DNA of 64,000 bases from Rhyacophila brunnea (lineage: Eukaryota; Arthropoda; Insecta; Trichoptera; Rhyacophilidae): the NCBI GenBank assembly GCA_022495005.1, contig JAGYXB010001067.1, positions 744,001-808,000 on the forward strand, read 5' to 3'. Both the position numbers and the translations under genes were made by a program. A model generated the notes under the pieces. It had not been told where the DNA came from, searched no databases, and saw nothing but the letters and a program-made list of their open reading frames with translations. Positions 1-12,010 of this stretch are shown one piece after another; position 1 is the stretch's first letter; each line of letters opens with the position of its first letter.

Positions 1-639
1 TCCTTCTATCTACGTGTACCAATGAAATTGCGGGAGACCAGTTGATAAATGTTGCCATAAAAGTTCCGGAGGATACCGTCATCTTTATATCATCAATATA
101 GAACACACTATTAAATATAATTCCGATAGGCTATACCTCAATACACTATATTTTGACGCAGGCTTTTTAATGTGTGTGTCCTAAGAAAATTAACCACACA
201 TTACAGACGTGCAATAGTATGGGTTGCAACCTTCAAATACACCAATATTGAATGAGCGTCAGTGGATAAGCCGAGATCCTAGCGGACCCGAGATCGGTTG
301 CCTGTTACTCCACACAAGTTAGTTATTTCAGTTCCCATTATTTCTGAGTTCCAGTTTAAAATATTGTGATATATTGCGACTATTTTGTATTATCGGAAGT
401 TATGTCAAGGTGGTAACCTGATGGAGTCTGATGGATAAGCTGGCAAATGTCGATGAGGTGAGGTGAAATGAGGTCAACTATTAAGATCCGACATAAATAG
501 TGCACACTAAAGATTGTCAGTCATACGTATTTGTTTTCATTGCAGATATTGTTGGTTAGTTTTTAAAATTCAATTAAACCTAGCGTAAGACACAAGTGTA
601 CGTAATAATTCGCCAGGCACATAAATAGCCGAATCAGAT
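1..639. other. AT-rich spacer, no gene seen
   Basis: I see no convincing coding frame. A short stretch near 128-139 (ggctatacctca) equals the terminus of the TTAA-target miniature family found at 2.5, 2.9, 51.0 and 60.9 kb, but the sequence after it does not match, so it is at most a scrap. A short imperfect gaggtgaggtg run lies near 455-475. Confidence 0.5.
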
Positions 640-855
640 TCAATTCATGGTGCGAAGTGCTGGTGGAAGACCACAAAGGAAACTAATTATTGATAATAAG
701 GTAGATGACGAAATGGCAATGAGCCGGACATGTATTTTTGTGAGTGGATTACCACAGGAAAAAAACAATTATACAGTGGTACACAAGGGTAACTAAGCAA
801 TAGCGAAGAAGCTCTTCGTCCATCAGTGGATCGGCCCCGACGAACTAAGATGTAA
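640..855 (+). mobile_element. RTE-like LINE relic, reverse transcriptase C-terminus (QQW-type family)
   Basis: A decayed 3' end of a non-LTR retrotransposon reverse transcriptase. Reading across frames gives KWQ, a stop, then AGHV, and further on IIQWYTRVTKQ, which follow the order of the conserved KWQWAGHxAR and WYPR blocks seen in insect RTE-like elements. A later frame gives KKLFVHQWIGPDE, matching the family's C-terminal LGEAxxQQWxxxG block. Several stops and indels make it non-functional. The same blocks recur at 11.85-12.0 kb, 20.2 kb and, best preserved, at 49.2-49.8 kb on the other strand. The clade name is tentative; the reading as LINE debris is fairly firm. Confidence 0.55.
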
Positions 856-1699
856 CTATTGTAAGAAAAATGAATTATTCAGTCTAATTATTGCTGACTC
901 AATAAAATTGATGTATTCATATTGCCGACTTGTTTGCTGATCTAATATTTATTACTTACTGTTGACATCTGATCGCGTGAATTGAAAGTTAATTGTGATG
1001 GGTCAGTTGTAAGGTTTGATTAACTATCACTTGTCCGTCCTATAAGTTAAGTACATACGATATAGTGTTACACCATGGGGGAGCTATTAATGGACTAAAG
1101 AAGCCAGACTGGAACATGGCATCGTTTTTTACTAGGACTCAATCGGATCAAACTCATTAATTACTAAGTAGACTTCACTCGACTGGAATGGGCTTAAAAA
1201 TTGTGTTCCTGCACAGGTACGTTTAACAATTATTATTGATCAAACAGAACACTATCCAGGAGAAAATGCCGTGTGAATTGGACATTCGTTTGTCGATTTA
1301 AATATATTCCGCAAATACTAGTTTTAATAGTTCTACAATTTTGACCTGTGAGTAATGAGTCGCATGGCCTTATATGACATTATATTGTCGCAAACATTAT
1401 AATGACATCGGAGAGATGTCTCTGAACACTATTTATATAGGTATCGATAAATCTTTCGAGAAGTAAATATAATATATTACATCAGAATAATATTTGCAAT
1501 TGATGATGAAGCGAGACAGCGCTTATATTGAGGGATTTTTTTCTAAAAAGGAAGTAAATTAGTTGGTTGGGCCAATTGTGGTCATTTTTCCAACCTACCT
1601 CAATACTCAGATATAGTCACAAGACCAGGCAACCAGCAGTCACGGATCATGAGTCGACCGTGATTAAGTTACATTCAGTTACATGAAAACAGCGGATGC
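856..1699. other. AT-rich spacer, nothing recognised
   Basis: No coding frame of note and no clear repeat boundary. It ends at an 11-base C run at about 1708-1718 that begins the next repeat scrap. Confidence 0.5.
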
Positions 1700-1707
1700 G
1701 CCTCGAC

Positions 1708-1780
1708 CCCCCCCCCCCTAGATCCGTAATCCATCAGCATCTTCAAATTACAGTCCACACCAAAAAGCGCAACCAATAGT
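1708..1780. repeat. Short dispersed repeat scrap, also at 8.94-9.03 kb
   Basis: After a C run, the stretch reads agatccgtaatccatcagc and then acagtccac followed by aaaagcgcaacc. The same order (gatccgtaatccatca, then aacagtccac, then aaaacgcgacc) occurs at about 8951-9020. The second copy has a few extra bases in the middle. It is probably the tail of a LINE or other transposon, but no diagnostic end is visible. Confidence 0.45.
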
Positions 1781-2522
1781 TTTTTTAATTATACATATAT
1801 ATGTATCAGCAGCGTGCTGTTAATAGCTATGGTATTTACTTGGCTGCCACCGCTGGTGATAATCTAAAAATATACCTACACACATTATATTTTTAATATT
1901 ATTTTATGTTTAAATATTGTTAAACCTTTATCACTCGTTATGACTAGAAAGCTTATTACAAATTTGTAGTTTAACGTCAATCAATAACGATTTAAGTTCG
2001 GCGGAGCTTACGATTCAAATTATCGGACCATTATTTGCGTTATACTATGATTATCAAATATCAATATCGCTTGAAGGCTTAAGCTTTCGGCTCAATAAGC
2101 CTTGACGAGCTTTCCTGGGTGAGTTTGTAACTGAGGCCAGAATTTTCAAACGACTATATAGAAAATAGTACCGCTAAGCAATGGAGACGTCATTTCTCGA
2201 AGTACCTACTTAATTATGGATAGATTTGTCATTTCAGAAAAGAGATTAATAAATGATTTAATAGTGGATGGGTGTCATTCAAAAATCCGCAATCATAGAT
2301 ACCTATAGAAAAATCCCAAAATATCAGTTAGGTAATGTTAGGTAAGTCCAGATTAGATTTACATAATATATCGTGACCCTCTCTCTCTCCATTTATCAAA
2401 TCACAACATCGGACGTCTGCGACTATATAGGCAAATTTATCAATGATATAATAATAATATTAGATACGTAGAAGCGCAACATTTTCCAAAATTTATAACA
2501 TACTAGTCTAGTACCCATCCTC
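1781..2522. other. AT-rich spacer, nothing recognised
   Basis: No coding frame and no repeat end visible. A small CT run (ctctctctcc) lies near 2380. Near 2328-2350 there are two ttagg-like words, too few to be a telomeric array. Confidence 0.45.
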
Positions 2523-2526
2523 TTAA

Positions 2527-2894
2527 GACGGTACTTCGGTGAAACGGCAAATAATTTTCAACTATAGATGCGACGAAATTTTGAACTCGCTGGCAATCGG
2601 AGAGCGAACGTCGAGCTGTGAACACGTCAATTTGTTTCGTGATGGCGACGGGAGTATTAATTCTTAAATCGTGTAAAATGACTAAAAAACGTTATCCATT
2701 TCCTTAAAAAAGAAAACATGACAATGAATATATTATTATTGTTACTAATAGAACAATAAACAGAACATTAAATGGACGCATGTTGGATTTATATGACAAA
2801 TTATATTTCGTCATTACGTATTAGCGTCATTTGCACAATCCGCGCATCGCCTAGCCACGATCTTTTTACACCATGCCTCAACTGAGGTATAGCC
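2527..2894 (+). mobile_element. TTAA-target miniature element, copy 1
   Basis: A 368-bp non-coding element flanked by TTAA at 2523-2526 and 2895-2898. It begins gacggtacttcggtgaaacg and ends gaggtatagcc. A short palindrome (cctcaactgagg type) lies next to the right end. Three other copies occur in this window: immediately downstream (2899-3273), at 51.03-51.36 kb and, inverted, at 60.95-61.29 kb. They share gaaacggcaaataattttc near the left end, cttaaatcgtgtaaa in the middle and atccgcgcatcgc near the right end. TTAA duplication is the hallmark of piggyBac-type cut-and-paste elements, but the terminal inverted repeats here are weak and no transposase frame is present, so the superfamily is inferred. 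Confidence 0.7.
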
Positions 2895-2898
2895 TTAA

Positions 2899-3273
2899 GA
2901 GCGTGCTTATTGAAACGGCAAATAATTTTCAACTGTACGAAATTACGGCCGCGTTGTCATTCGGAGAGCGATAGTCGAGGCGTCTGCACGTCGATTCGTT
3001 TTGTCATGGCGTCGGATGAAAATATTCTTAAATCGTGTAAAGATGACTAAAAAACTTTACGTTTGTACTTAAAAAGAAAACATGTCAATGAATATACTAT
3101 TATTATTACGAATATAATAATAAACATAACATAAAAAGGACGCATGTTGAACTTTTATGACAAACTATAATATTTCGTTCGGCTTCCGTCATTTGGACCC
3201 GCGACCCGCATTCCGCGCATCGCATAGTCACGATCTTTTTAGATTTAGACCATGCCTCAGCTGAGGTATAGCC
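2899..3273 (+). mobile_element. TTAA-target miniature element, copy 2, abutting copy 1
   Basis: A second 375-bp copy starts right after the TTAA that ends copy 1 and is closed by TTAA at 3274-3277. The two copies share the single TTAA at 2895-2898. The left end is gagcgtgcttattgaaacgg, closer to the copy at 60.95-61.29 kb than to copy 1. Copies 1 and 2 differ by many substitutions, so this looks like two separate insertions, one into the target site of the other, and not a recent tandem duplication. Confidence 0.7.
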
Positions 3274-3277
3274 TTAA

Positions 3278-5184
3278 AGCAGGCGTCGGAAACACAGCCA
3301 CACTATACACAGGCCGGAGTAGTGAATAGCGTATTCCAATGGTAGTGCCGTTTATTTCACGGAATTTTTCATTTTTAACTTTGAGTGCAACCCGATACCT
3401 ATACAGTTCTACGCATATTTTTTTTTTTTTTTTTATCGTTTTATTAATTATTAGGTGTTTTTTTCTCATAAACTAAATAATACTAGTCATAGTAAATAAA
3501 ATATATTATATTTAATTTGATATAGGTAAAGAGATTATTTTATAGAAAACACTTTAGGAATGCTGTAAATAAAAATGAAAATAATAATTTAAAATTTTCA
3601 TCCTACCTACACAAAAAAACACAAACGTAGACCCCTCCAAACCAAGCCGCCGCGCACCACAGCGGGTTTTAATCAGGCATATTACGAGGGTCTACATTTA
3701 CTTGTCCACGCCTTAAAACGTCTCAGGAGCAGTTACCCAAAACTGTTGTCACCACGCACTCGAGTGTGCTTTCACTGAGTTTACGTGACTGCACCTACGA
3801 GAGAGGAGCGAATTGTATAGGTACCGCAAAATATACGGCAATATCATAGGAATGCACTTATCACCCCGCCAGGTATAATAGTATGGATGATATTCGGATA
3901 TTGGATAATCGTTTGAGGAATTCTGCGAAAAACTAACAAAGCTCTCAAGGCGTGGTTTTGATTTTGGATCTGAGTGACGAAGCCCACCAGAAGTGGCGCT
4001 TGGTGCGCTCACTACGAAGTAGCCCCCCCCCACCCGCGCATTACCCTTCACCTATGTAATAAGGGGCACGAGAAGCACAAAATATTTATTATTATCAGCG
4101 TCTCTCATAAAAAAGCAATGAAAATATTATTATGTTTCTCGGCAGCTTGTAATCCATATTCACGATGACGTAATTCTACCAGCGAAATATCGGACACCCA
4201 GCAACTAAACAATGAGTTCACTGTTATTAAATAATGCCTACTCGCCGTCTTACGACAACGCGTCCAGAAGCTGATAAAATAAAACGGCGCGCGCCCCTTT
4301 TGCTTGCCATGTTCAATGGGCTTTGTCATATTTAACAACGTAGTATTTTCGTTAATTCGTCCCGCTGAGAAGCCAAACAACGTGTGAATCATAGGGCGAG
4401 CGGACACAGTGCTCCGTCAAAACCAGTGTGCGCTGCCATATTTGATTACGATGTATTTTCGATGATTCACATTGAATATGCGCGAGCGCCCCGCAAGCCC
4501 GATTCTATGTGCACGACGCCTGATACATACTCGTACCTATTCAATTGTATTACTTTACATATGTAGGTAATACATAATATTATAAAAATATATTTTCACA
4601 AAAAGCATTTACTTAAATACGAAGGAACATTTATTACACCCCTTCAGAACCCCAACAAGATCCTTTATTGCATGGTGTAAATCTAATCTACAAGTGTAAA
4701 AAATAACTATGTTTACATATTTTTTTATAATGCAATATTTTGAAATATAGTAATAACTATATAGAATACTATATTTCACGTTATTCAAATGACAGAATGG
4801 GACGAACCAACACAGTTATTCTGGGTCCAGATATATAATTTTTGTACACAAACTCGAGTGTTTATTGCCAGAATGTACCAGTTTTTAAGCACTGGTGATT
4901 CACCTTGTACCCCTTATATCTGCTACACTCTACCTACACTTGCTTTTCCCTCCACCACCCGCCACGTCTCCACACCCGTTATGCAGGCGTATACCGTGGC
5001 GTAACGTACGATAGGCGCAGTTCAAATTTGTGCCGAAAGTGTCCCAGGAACAACTTCGCAAGACCTTGGTTGGCGTGCACTAGAGTGTGCGTGATCCCTA
5101 CTTCGATATAATGTATTACGGTCAATTACGGAGAAAAGACCTTCTCACTCACCGTATATAATGCAGCAAACTTTTTAAAAGCTG
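3278..5184. other. Spacer with T17 run and a slightly GC-richer patch
   Basis: A 17-base T run lies at 3418-3434. From about 3600 to 4550 the sequence is visibly richer in G+C than its surroundings and several short frames of up to 100 codons overlap on both strands, none with recognisable domains. An eight-base C run sits at about 4023. I cannot assign a gene. Confidence 0.4.
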
Positions 5185-5339
5185 AAAAATTTTCCCTCGT
5201 CGCAATGGCCGACCGGTCCAACTGAGGGTCGGACCGACTTGAGAAGCTCTTCCCTTTCAACTGACATATGGGGACACTCCCAGAGGATGTGATCGGAATC
5301 CTGCAATTTGCCACATAAGCACGTCGGAGATTCTATTCC
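5185..5339 (-). mobile_element. LINE 3' fragment encoding a C-terminal zinc finger (Jockey/R1/I-type)
   Basis: On the minus strand the peptide contains SPTCLCGKLQDSDHILWECP followed by HMSVEREELL. The pattern C-x-C-G, about seven residues, D-H-I-L-W-x-C-P is the C-terminal zinc finger of Jockey, R1 and I-type non-LTR retrotransposons, located just after the RNase H or RT region. It compares directly with the intact version in the element at 38.4-40.1 kb (CQCG...NHIVWQC). The frame is lost within about 20 residues after the finger. No RT or RNase H region is visible upstream, so this is a small 3' scrap. Confidence 0.65.
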
Positions 5340-6059
5340 TACCTACACTACAGCATACTGATTTACCTAGCCTCGCGGACAGGTAAAGAGGTAGGATTTG
5401 TTGGCAGAACTATCATGGATCGTCGTCTAGACGCCATTTTAAATGGATGCACACCTGATGTGGTATCAGGCATACAAAGAAGGACACTAAAACTGAAGTT
5501 AAAAAACAGGCATTGCAAAAATTTGTTTGTTAGATTGAGCGAACAAGTCAGAACCCACTACGAGTTGTTGCGTAACTGATGATGGTAAATTTAAAGCCTT
5601 TTTTAATTAAATACCAAATGAATGAAACAAAAACAATATAATTTCAAATAGAATATTACTGACATATAATAATATATACTTACAAAGTTAAAACCTTTCT
5701 AAGCGGATTAAAGGCAATAATATTTTCAATAAAATTCTATCACAAATTTCCAATAAAACGCGCTAGTCAAGTGTATAGAGTTACAAGTTAGTAATAGGCC
5801 ATCGATAGGGTGGATTATTTTTTTAATTGGATATCACTCGCGGCAAACAAAGGGCGCTTTGTGAATTTTTATGCAAAGCACTAGCACGATCCAATCCATT
5901 GTAGCCAACCTTTTTTGTTGTTTTGTAGCTATTTTTCTTTATTAATTTTCATTCTAATATAAACAATATTGCGAAAAATATATTGGCTATGTAAACTTTT
6001 TCAATTCTACTATGAATTATTATAAATTTGTGGCAATGCAAGAGTCAAATCTACTAAAT
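5340..6059. other. AT-rich spacer, nothing recognised
   Basis: A short frame at about 5416-5580 is not recognisable. No other feature is seen. Confidence 0.4.
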
Positions 6060-6159
6060 TTGATATTTATTTATTTAGAAAAAAGAGTGTTACGGCATTA
6101 CAGCGATTGGCCAATGCGCCATAATATATAATAAATACAAAATTATAAAAATGTCTTAA

Positions 6160-6623
6160 GGCGAAGTCTTCACTGAGCCTTTTTTAAAGAGGCACCTAGC
6201 GGAAAAATAGGAAGCTTGCAAGGAAAAAGGATTTCAAGTTATACACATTTATATTTTTTATAAAAATCGATGTTTTTTAAAATAGATATAAAAAATATTA
6301 AAACTATGAATTTGTCAAAAATCGCTTAGGTGATGCTTAGAAAACTTAATAAACTAAATTTTAATAATAAATATGACCATAAAATATATGTAATAATAGG
6401 GTGCGGACCGATAGAACAAATTCACATTTTATTACATTTTTTACAATTGTAAGTTTGTCTTTGACTTAAAATAAAAAAAAAATTTATTTTTAATGTTTTC
6501 AGATACATATTTATTCATTAATACAGTTGAAATTGTAAATTATCAAAAAAAATGTCTCAAATTGCAAGCTTCGTATTTTTCCGCTAGGTGCCTCTTTAAA
6601 AAAGGCTCAGTGAAGACTTCGCC
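6160..6623. mobile_element. 464-bp TTAA-flanked element with 62-bp terminal inverted repeats
   Basis: The left end starts ggcgaagtcttcactgagcc at 6160 and the right end is its reverse complement ending at 6623. The inverted repeats run 6160-6221 and 6562-6623 with one mismatch visible (atagg against atacg, read on the same strand). TTAA flanks both sides (6156-6159 and 6624-6627). The interior is AT-rich and non-coding. The near-identity of the arms suggests either recent insertion or pairing-based homogenisation. TTAA points to a piggyBac-like target, but typical piggyBac termini start with C residues and these start GGCG, so a TA- or TAA-targeting element cannot be excluded. Confidence 0.8.
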
Positions 6624-6631
6624 TTAATTAC

Positions 6632-7150
6632 AAATAACAACTAATATAACAAGAAAGTAGAAAAGACAGCATCTGTTTATGTATATATTAAAGAAACATG
6701 ATATATACAATTATAAATTTAACCTATTTAACACGTCCACAAACATTATATTATAGCTAATAAAAAATAAATGAACCTTTATGGTGCCATCAAATAAGTT
6801 AATCGCACGATACACAGTATCATGAAACATAATGTCTGTCCTAGGATCCTATCCGTAGAGTTACGACTGATATTGGTGGGAACATGAAAATTAATATTTT
6901 CCAGTATATACGGATTGTAAATGAAGCCACGAGGAAGTAAAAAGAAATGCTTTAAAAGAGCAATCACTCTTCGGGTGGACAAGGATTGTATTGATAGCAT
7001 ACCCAGAAGAAAACGAGTCGGGAAATTCATTTTATTATCATTATCATAAGGAAAGAACCCGTATGTTCCTAAGTAGAGAAATCTAAGAAATCTATTATGG
7101 ACTGACAAGAGAAGAAGATGTTTTGTCACACGAATGTCAAACTTAGATCT
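6632..7150 (-). mobile_element. LINE ORF2 C-terminal relic (Jockey/CR1-like)
   Basis: A 116-codon open frame on the minus strand (6779-7129) reads like the region after the RT domain of Jockey/CR1-type LINEs: NRFLRFL near the start, then FPTRFLLGMLSIQSLSTRR, then ALLKHFF, then ENINFHVP and SRNST. These match the usual order Q/N-RFLR, L-x-SL-x-x-RR, F-x-x-L and L-x-x-x-x-FxVP-x-x-x-RN of this protein region. The 3' tail would continue to lower coordinates, where the TTAA-flanked element at 6160-6623 interrupts it and an A/T-rich tail (6065-6075 on the plus strand: atttatttattt) may mark its end. The 33.4 kb LINE end carries the next block of the same kind of protein. Confidence 0.6.
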
Positions 7151-8944
7151 CGTTGAGTAAAGACATATAAAAATAGTAAATTACTGTAAAAATGTACCTA
7201 ATAATTATTATAACGGAAGAATAAAACTATGCCAGAATTTACAAAGGAAAAGTCAGTAGGTATGAATATGTAATTTTTACAATATTATTATTATAGTTAC
7301 GAGTGTCCCCTGGTAGGGAACCTTAAAAGTTAACAGTCAAGAGTGTCAAGTGTGACGTGACCATAGACAATACATGTGTTTCCCCTGAACGAAATGGACA
7401 TTTTTCTTGATTTTAACCTCTATAATAATTGAACGTAGTTATGCAGAATGTAGCCAGTCCACAATAATGTCGAACTGGGATAATGGCACTTTAGTAACAA
7501 CATGATTATTAAAAATGTATGTAAAAATGTAAAATGTCAAATTGTAAATAATATTTTATTTCAAGAATATTTTTTTTGCTGCTTGGCTATTGTCAGCAGA
7601 ATGTAGAGAAAACCTTTTCGCATCTGATCTATATCAAATCTCTTTTATTTTTATTTTTTGTGGACTGGCTACTTTCTGCATAACTATGTCTAATTTACAA
7701 TGCTCAATAACGCTTCTTACTGTTAATGCCGAAATTAAAATACCACCTGTAAGTACTCGGTTCGATCTACGAGACTGCAATGCCAGTATAAAGAAATGTG
7801 ACATAACATGTTTCTTACTTGTTATTATTATATTATTATATAATATTATAAAAAAAATATGTACAATAAAATCTGAAATGGTTTTCAGATTTTCCTATTA
7901 AACTGTAAACTATTCCGTCACGCTCGTGTTTCTGCCCGTAGACACATAGATTTGAAATTCGGTACACAGTTTAGATGTGTAAGACGACTGGGGGATAACT
8001 GAACAACACGTACCTACAATGTGCACACATTACTATAAAATAATAAATGAACAAAAACAACATTACCACACCTAATCATACCATATATTATATTTAAATT
8101 TATTTTTAATTACACCCCAAGTTTACTTTTTTCGATACCACTGGACGATTTTTTTGTGCGGCGATTATCTCCATGCTATTGCTATTTTCAACCGTAAAGC
8201 GACATCTATGAATCAACTGAAAATCGCCCCGCGTTCAACCGGTTAGGCGCCCATGCATCATACCTATAAGCCACTATCCATTTTCCATTTTCCATTAGCG
8301 AGAGAGCAAACAGAATCTGTTAAAAACACTCATGTATTAGCCGGTCGCCTCTAAGAGCTCTTAGGTGTGCCACGCGGGCTTGGCAGCTTGACGTTTCAGG
8401 AAAATCACACCTAAGTAAAATCTATGTTAACATGTAGTACCAACGTATCTACGTTTAGTTTGTCTCGGTATATTATAAGGTAGACGTAAATTCGTTTAAA
8501 AAAGGGTTGAACTGATGTGTTCGCTTAAACGCAGAACTTATTCGCTCATGGTATAGAGTAGATTCCTCCAATTCCAGATCCTTATCGGAGACGCGAAGTC
8601 CTAAGCCGCAATCTAATGGTGTAGATGCGGACGTTTGACCTACTACTCCAAGACAACCAAGCGCGTTGGTTTGCTAAAGCAATCGCGCTATATCTGATAC
8701 GATACAAATGCGTTAACTACCGAATGACTCAAAACGCATAAGTGTGACCTTTGTTGCACCAAATCTGTTACGGTTTGAGTGAACGTCGCGTCTATATCAT
8801 CCATCATTCATCAACTTCATAATATATCATGCATCCAAAGTGTACCGTCCGTTTACCAGTGTGTGAGTGCGTTAACACTGAACCCACCCCAGCGCGCGCC
8901 AGCTCTCTCAACATAAAGGTCAGTGTCTGGCATCCTGTGTACCC
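7151..8944. other. AT-rich spacer, nothing recognised
   Basis: An unrecognised 103-codon frame (7590-7901, plus) has hydrophobic stretches but ends in an AT-rich tract and has no support as a gene. A short tandem of ccatttt lies at 8279-8295. Confidence 0.4.
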
Positions 8945-9030
8945 CCACTCCTGGATCCGTAATCCATCAATCCACCAGCATCGTCTTCCAATAACAGTCC
9001 ACTGCTAAAAACGCGACCAGTACGTATTAC
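8945..9030. repeat. Second copy of the short dispersed repeat from 1.7 kb
   Basis: It reads ggatccgtaatccatcaatc, then aataacagtccactgc, then aaaaacgcgacc, in the same order as at 1718-1780. It has about 10 more bases in its centre. No transposon terminus is visible on either side. Confidence 0.45.
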
Positions 9031-11789
9031 ATTTCACCGTATCACAGTTCACCGTAGGATTTCGTACAGGAAATAGATGTCCGTGTAGCATTAAGATACA
9101 AAATGTCTCGTTGTTCGTGGAGCATTGCAGACGGAAAAGGTAGGTACGACTTGATACTTTCGAGCATCTACTTGCTAACCTACTTTTGAGTAATTCAGAA
9201 TTATTTATAAACAAATAAGGTATGATTTTTTTCTTATTTACTTATCTACATATTATCTTCTTCTGTCTTTACCTAGTATCCTGGTGGTATTTTTATTAGG
9301 TATTTTTAAGTCTTTTATTTAGAGATCCGCCCACTATGGCCGAGCGGTTTTCGATTAAACAGTTCACGGTGAACTGAGTCAACTAGACGTATGTAGGTAC
9401 ATAACGGTGTGACATCTTCGCAGTACATATTCTTGTTCAGCAAATAAATAAATGTAGGTTGAAGTTATGTTACATCCGGCACCTGCACCACTCTTAACGG
9501 TTTCTTCATGAACATGTAAAAGCTGACTGGCTTTTACTTGCGAGCTTTAAGCTTCGAAAAGTTGTCTACCATTAGAAGCTGTCAAGGTTTAAAATTCCCT
9601 CGTGACATTCGTGTAGAAAGCATCCATACAAAGAGGATAGGGCTTAAGAAATATAAAAACGTAATATTGTCAGTAACAATTATCTATTCTGATATGTTTC
9701 TGAATTACTTATGTGTTTTTAATAAAGAATGTTACATTCTTGAAACTTGGGAATTATTAACTGAATAAAAGTAAATAAAATTTAATGATCTAAATAGTTA
9801 TCCTGCCAGTTTATCGTAATCGCCTCAAGACCTTCTACCTACACTATATCCAATGCGCCGATCGCATTATACACTCATAACTTGTCATAAGTCATGAGTG
9901 AGAGAAAGAGAAGATGTGAATTCCCGCGCTTTAAACGGATACGTAGTTTCCCCTTAGCGTCACGCAGTGGGCTCTTTGTACAATATAATAATAGTTTGGA
10001 CGATGAGTGCAACATATTATCATATCAAAACGAAGATCAAAACATACCATTTTCACGTCGTATGGAAAATTGAGTATTTTTTTGTGTAGGGAAAAACGAT
10101 TTGTAATGCCTCAGTATACCAAGGCAAATATAAAACGTTTGTTCAAGTTGCAGAATATCGATGGGAGAGTGCGGTAGTTTTGATACTAGCTACATAATGA
10201 GGGATGTTTAATTCGGGAGGAATGTATGAAAGTATTCCTTCTAATGCACTAATGCTTCTAATGCACTGAAGTATTGCTTCAAATTGATCATTCAAATAAA
10301 TATGTATAAATAGAAGAAACAAAATATAGCAAACCCAACGACGGCTTTCTTTGCGTAAATAACGTAATCTTTCGTCAGAAGTTTTAAAAGGGGACATCGT
10401 AGGTAATAGTTCAAATTAGTCACAATATTATAAAATTATATTTAACCCTTAAATGGTATTTTAATGTGATCAGATCACTCATTGCGTTGGGCATATATGT
10501 CACTAAGCACGTCACTTATTGAACCACTTATGATAATTAGTTAAACATTGGAAACAAATCTATATTCTAATTCAAAGCAGTGTTATATTTTAGTTTTCAG
10601 GTGAAATTCGCTCTGTTGAATAGCATCATTTAAACTGATACAATGATCAGGACAAAGTTTAAACAGCAATGAAACATAAGTTAAAATAGTCATAGGAACG
10701 AACGACAAACGAGCAGAAGTTGAGATAAAACTACTCTAGAATCCAATCCAAGTGCAGAGCCCGAGCGCAAACTAATTTCAACTTTATATTCAGAGACTGC
10801 GGATACGAACTGTGGCGATTTCTCTTTGAAATTGTGACGTCGTCACACCAGCGGCTGCGACCCCTGCCTTTGGTAGAGATCCACGATAGGTCACGTCGCC
10901 GGTTGCAACTCAAACAAAGCCCGCATCACTCTGCTTGCTGGCGGCGGGAGAATTAAGTCTTGTTCAACCTCGAACACTCGACAGTTTGCGTTATAGACAA
11001 TAACATTTCTCGTTCAAAGATAACCATCGCAGAGGATTACTTACAGGCGAGTACAATTTATATGCGACCTAATTAAATTACATAATATAACTAGAAGAAA
11101 TTACAAACTGTTACGGCTGGAGGTGGCGAATTTATAACCAAGAACATGAAGATGGAGAATTATTAACTATTGTACAGACCTTAGCGTAACATTTACATTA
11201 TTATTTCAGAATGAAAACGGAGCGAATCGCTCGGCGAGGAGCAAGTGACGATAATATCGAATCCCAGTGTGATATTTTTGGAAATGGCTCACTGGCAGAG
11301 CTTCATATACAAAGTTAGTTACGAAAAAAAAAATGGACATTTATAAAATTATATACTTACCTAAAACATTACATTATAGTGTTGTCATGATTTATCTATC
11401 TGTCTGCCAATAACGCATAAGGGTTTCGTATCTTTGTTGCGCGATCGCATAAATAGAATACCCACATGCGCACTGCAATCAATGCACATGTATGCATTTC
11501 GCCTCGCATGGAATGGTATTCAAATTCATGCGTTCTTTTGCTATGCATTGTGTACCTGTATTGCTCTGTTTGTGGTATAAAAACTACATTATTGTTAAAT
11601 AGATTGTATTATTGAATGCAACGATAACAATGTTGACAGGTAGCACTGCCACCTGCTAATTTTTGTTCTTTCGAGAAATGTTAATACTTTTCCAGGTCAC
11701 ACTCAATTCTTTATAAAACCGTTAGAATCCAGTGTCGACCTAATTCCAAATTTAATGAATTTTAAATACGCAAAGTAAATTCAGAAATT
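9031..11789. other. Spacer; one perfect inverted half-site pair
   Basis: At 9361-9375 agttcacggtgaact is a perfect inverted repeat of AGTTCA spaced by three bases. Just upstream, tggccgagcgg (9337-9347) fits the tRNA A-box consensus but no B box follows. Unrecognised short frames lie at 9538-9768 (plus) and 10143-10397 (minus). No gene is supported. Confidence 0.4.
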
Positions 11790-12010
11790 ATGAGTAACGA
11801 AACATGGCATATAAAGGTGTATGTTGGGCATAACGCGATAAGACCACAAAATAAACCAATGGATGATGAAGCAGACAAGAGGACGCGATGTGATAGAGGT
11901 CACCAATCAGATAAAATGGCAATGGGTCGATCATGTCAGTTGACGACTGGAAAAAATGCATTTATACAGTGGTACTCAAAGGCATTAATCGAACTAATAG
12001 ACCCCTAAAA
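11790..12010 (+). mobile_element. RTE-like LINE relic (QQW-type family)
   Basis: Reading one frame gives RRDVIEVTNQIKWQWVDHVS and then a stop, matching the conserved block ending in IxxLKWQWAGHxAR of insect RTE-like reverse transcriptases. About 40 bases later, a atacagtggtac string corresponds to the WY block in the relic at 640-855. The two relics share aaaatggcaatg and atacagtggtac at similar spacing and so derive from the same family. The frame is broken and no start or end is defined. Confidence 0.55.

Noticed and set aside
128..139. Terminal motif of the TTAA family (ggctatacctca)
   Set aside because: Twelve bases only; neither the adjacent body nor a TTAA flank is present.
7590..7901. 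103-codon frame with hydrophobic segments
   Set aside because: No recognisable domain, AT-rich ends, no context; consistent with chance.
9337..9347. tRNA-leucine-like A box TGGCCGAGCGG
   Set aside because: No B box or cloverleaf stems follow at the right distance.
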